Shown here in pieces: positions 61,593 to 64,000 of a stretch of DNA of 64,000 bases. A model generated the notes under the pieces. The model made no database searches. It saw only the letters and a program-made list of their open reading frames with translations, and was not told the origin of the DNA. Each line of letters opens with the position of its first letter. The first letter of the stretch is position 1. The translations under genes were made by a program, and so were the position numbers. This DNA comes from an uncultured Alcaligenaceae bacterium (GTDB lineage Bacteria; Pseudomonadota; Gammaproteobacteria; Burkholderiales; Burkholderiaceae_B), in the NCBI GenBank assembly GCA_937952975.1, contig CALFXX010000095.1, positions 1 to 64,000 on the forward strand, in the 5' to 3' direction.

Positions 61593-62567
61593 TCACTCAA
61601 TTTTTACGTTCGCGTCTTGCACAACCTTGCCCCATTTGGCGACTTCGCTTTTGAGTAGTGCACTAAATTCTTCGGGCGTGCCGGCTACAACCTCTACGCC
61701 GGCATCATTAAAGCGCTTTGTAATATCGGGCTCACGATAAATGGTTGCTAATTGACGATTGACCTGGTCCACAATTGCTTTTGGGGTTCCTGCAGGCATT
61801 TGTAAGCCAAACCAAACGTTCACTTCAAATCCTGGTGCGCCAGAGTCTGCCACTGTCGGCACGCCCGGCAACAGAGAAGAAGGCTTTAAGCCGGTGACAG
61901 CAATCGCTGTGACAGTGCCCGCTTTGATTTGACCAATAATATTTGGGATGTTGTCAAAGAGTACGTCGATTTCACCCGCCATGAGCGCTGCCACCGCGGG
62001 GGCGCTACCCTTGTAGGGTACATGCGTGAGTTTGATGCCTGTCATACTCATCAGAAGTTCCATCGACAGATGGTTTGACGAGCCCGACCCCGTTGAACCG
62101 TAGTTGAGTTTTCCTGGATTCTTTTTGGCGTAGGCAATCAACTCATTGACGTTTTTAATGCCTAGGTCTTTACGTGTGGCCAGTACATTGTTTGCGATAC
62201 CAGCCAAAATAAGTGCCTGAAAATCGCCGAGCGCATCGTACGGTAGTTTCTTACCGTAAAGCGCTGGCAGTGCCGAGAAGGGTAAGGGCGTGATCAAAAT
62301 CGTATAGCCATCCGCAGGCGACTTCGCCACATAGTTATTGCCAATCGTGGTGTTGCCGCCAGGCTTGTTTTCAACCACTACGGTTTGATTCCAAAGCTTG
62401 GTGAGCTTCTCGCTTGACATGCGAGCAAGCGAATCGTTAAAGGCGCCTGGAGGGTAGGGCACAACGATTTTGACTGAGCGTTCTGGAAACGTCTGCGCAT
62501 GTGCTGTGGCCATCATTGCAAGAGCAGCAATGAGAAGTGCGAAAAGTTTTGCAACAGTTTTAAACAT
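61593..62567 (-). CDS. Bug/TctC-family periplasmic binding protein
   Basis: A 324-residue binding protein with a signal peptide ending ATAHAQ. It shows FPERSVKIVVPYPPGAFNDSLAR, VVENKPGGNTTIGNNY, THVPYKGSAPAVAALMAGE and PTVADSGAPGFEVN. It lies between two enolase-superfamily genes, all leftwards, so it may capture the acid-sugar-like substrate they process. A 122-base gap separates it from the upstream enolase-superfamily gene, so it may have its own promoter. Confidence 0.92.
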   Translation of the reverse strand: MFKTVAKLFALLIAALAMMATAHAQTFPERSVKIVVPYPPGAFNDSLARMSSEKLTKLWNQTVVVENKPGGNTTIGNNYVAKSPADGYTILITPLPFSALPALYGKKLPYDALGDFQALILAGIANNVLATRKDLGIKNVNELIAYAKKNPGKLNYGSTGSGSSNHLSMELLMSMTGIKLTHVPYKGSAPAVAALMAGEIDVLFDNIPNIIGQIKAGTVTAIAVTGLKPSSLLPGVPTVADSGAPGFEVNVWFGLQMPAGTPKAIVDQVNRQLATIYREPDITKRFNDAGVEVVAGTPEEFSALLKSEVAKWGKVVQDANVKIE

Positions 62568-62689
62568 GATGCCCCCGGGTAATGAGAGAAGTATTGTTGT
62601 AGTTGTTAGACGTCAATCTAATGTCACTGCGTTGCACTATTTCGTGTGGATTGAGCGTGAGCGCGTCGCGCGCTTTCTTTGTTACCGAC

Positions 62690-63856
62690 CTAAAATTTCA
62701 CGACATAGCCGGGCCCATCAATCAGCGGATACTTGGCAAACAAGCCCTCGTCAATCTCAAGTCCGATCCCTGGCTTGTGTAGAGGTTCAACGCAACCATC
62801 TGCGCCAATCTCAAAGGTGGTGCCAAACATATCGCGTAAAGGATTGAAGTGCGACACGCAAGCCTCAAAGTAGCCCGAATTTTCAATCGCAGCCATAAAG
62901 TGAATGGTGGCGGCATGGTTGATGCCAGTGGCTGAGCTGTGTGTGTGCATGGGGATGCGGTACGCTGAAGCCATCGCCGCAATGGCGAGCCCCTCGGTGA
63001 TGCCGCCGCATTTTGATAAATCAGGTTGCCAGATTTGTACCGCTCCAGCTTCGCGTAATTGCGCGAACTCAAAGCGGCCGTAATGGTTTTCGCCTACAGC
63101 AATCGGTACGAGAGGGGTGATTTTTGCCGCCTCGCGGTACGATGAGAAATCGTTACAGGCGAACGGTTCTTCAAGCCAGCCTGCTTTGATCTCTGCCAGC
63201 ACGGGTAATACGCGTCGTACGTCAGCTAGGGTATAGGCAGTGTTGGCGTCAGTCAAAATATCAATGTCGTCGCCCAATACTTTGCGCACGTGCAGTACAC
63301 GCTCAATATCCGCCTTCGCGCTGTCGCCCAGTCTGAGCTTGATCGCTTTGTATCCACGCGCGACATACTCTTGGGCCTCTTCAGCCAAAGACTCTTTGGG
63401 TTGATAGCCTAAAGAAATACCTCCAGCGTAGGCAGGCAAGCGGCGCTTGCTGCCGCCCAGCAATTCGTACAAGGGCATATTGGCGGCTTTACCCCTGATA
63501 TCCCAAAGCGCCATGTCGATGCCCGATAAGCCCAGTGAGGCGCCAGAACCTACCCCGTGGCTTGAAAGCTGCATACGGTGCACGCGCTTCCAAACGCCAA
63601 TGACATCAGTGGCGCTCATGCCGATCAGCATGGGGGCGAGCGTATTGTGAATCAGGCTGACCACGGCGCCAGGGCTGCGCCCAGGGTGGGCTTCACCATA
63701 ACCGGTTATGCCTTCAGAAGTTTCAACACGCACAATAATCGTGTCGCGCTTGGTGGTGCTGCCAATCCCCATTGTGACGGTCTTGCCCTGGTCCAGGCGA
63801 AAGGACAGGGGAATTGCAGTGATTGCGGTGATTTTCAAGGCTAGTCTCGTATTCAT
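62690..63856 (-). CDS. Mandelate racemase/muconate lactonising-type enzyme
   Basis: A 388-residue enolase-superfamily enzyme: GYGEAHPGRSPGAV in the capping domain, GYKAIKLRLGDSAKAD (K-x-R base), DILTDANTAY (Asp), GWLEEPFACNDFSSY (Glu), AVGENHYGRFEF (Glu) and IPMHTHSSATGINHAATIH. Probably a dehydratase, racemase or cycloisomerase of a carboxylic acid. It is the first of three leftward genes; the 144 bases upstream run off the window without any further gene. Confidence 0.89.
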   Translation of the reverse strand: MNTRLALKITAITAIPLSFRLDQGKTVTMGIGSTTKRDTIIVRVETSEGITGYGEAHPGRSPGAVVSLIHNTLAPMLIGMSATDVIGVWKRVHRMQLSSHGVGSGASLGLSGIDMALWDIRGKAANMPLYELLGGSKRRLPAYAGGISLGYQPKESLAEEAQEYVARGYKAIKLRLGDSAKADIERVLHVRKVLGDDIDILTDANTAYTLADVRRVLPVLAEIKAGWLEEPFACNDFSSYREAAKITPLVPIAVGENHYGRFEFAQLREAGAVQIWQPDLSKCGGITEGLAIAAMASAYRIPMHTHSSATGINHAATIHFMAAIENSGYFEACVSHFNPLRDMFGTTFEIGADGCVEPLHKPGIGLEIDEGLFAKYPLIDGPGYVVKF

Positions 63857-64000
63857 GTTGTTTGAGTAGGATTATGACCGATTTTGGTTGTGATGGCACG
63901 GTTTGGCTTGCTTTGTTGACAGACGATTAGGATCGTTTTGTAGTCATTTAGATTGGGTTGTTGTAAGTGTTTGTAAGAGTTAGACCCAAGCTATTGCGTT

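Noticed and set aside
1..64000. tRNA, rRNA, prophage or intact transposon
   Set aside because: No cloverleaf-like genes, ribosomal RNA segments, integrases or transposases were recognised on either strand by eye; a covariance-model search would be decisive.

Overview
The window looks like a chromosomal stretch from a heterotrophic Burkholderiales beta-proteobacterium, most likely Alcaligenaceae-like. The evidence is five Bug/TctC-type periplasmic binding proteins, repeated CoA-transferase and MmgE/PrpD catabolic modules, and the conserved housekeeping block fabI-mltD-gloB-methyltransferase-rnhA-dnaQ. I see no rRNA, tRNA, CRISPR array, phage or intact insertion sequence. Nearly all of the DNA is coding and no gene-free gap exceeds 300 bases. 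The organism assignment is inference from gene content only.

Layout. 1-2.3 kb: the end of a coxD-coxE-coxG block (maturation genes of CO-dehydrogenase-type molybdenum hydroxylases). 2.4-8.6 kb: metallo-beta-lactamase hydrolase, DMT exporter, Bug protein, CoA-transferase, YhdH-type reductase, then a convergent Bug gene. 8.8-13.3 kb: PcaB-like lyase, Bug, MmgE/PrpD and class II aldolase, behind a good sigma-70 promoter. 13.4-16.4 kb: TAXI-TRAP transporter. 16.5-22.4 kb: BaeS/BaeR-like two-component system, OprB-like porin and a Tat-exported animal-type haem peroxidase; porin and peroxidase share a 52-base upstream element at the same distance from their start codons. 22.5-29.6 kb: a catabolic operon (MaoC, Bug, MmgE/PrpD, acyl-CoA dehydrogenase, CoA-transferase, GntR/HutC regulator, FAH-family hydrolase).

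29.6-40 kb is the most interesting region. A leftward operon (OpgH/MdoH-like glucosyltransferase, NdvA/MsbA-like ABC exporter, methyltransferase) is divergent from a rightward one (medium-chain dehydrogenase, PTPS/QueD-like protein, GT4 glycosyltransferase). Next come a RibD-reductase-like gene and a RibA-type GTP cyclohydrolase II, also divergent from each other, and a BenE-like permease. The PTPS-like protein lacks the canonical catalytic residues, and RibA carries an N-terminal domain resembling DHBP synthase without its acidic catalytic loop. Together they suggest an uncharacterised pathway from GTP to a glycosylated, perhaps methylated and exported, pteridine or related compound.

40-53.9 kb: amidase, SulP transporter with a CYTH-like partner, two-gene chromate transporter, beta-hydroxyacid dehydrogenase, a small protein plus alpha/beta hydrolase pair, and a complete branched-chain-amino-acid-type ABC transporter (SBP, MmgE/PrpD, LivH, LivM, LivG, LivF) ending in a strong bidirectional terminator. 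54-59.1 kb: the housekeeping block. 59.2-64 kb: a Tat-exported amidohydrolase, then convergent genes for two enolase-superfamily enzymes flanking a Bug protein.
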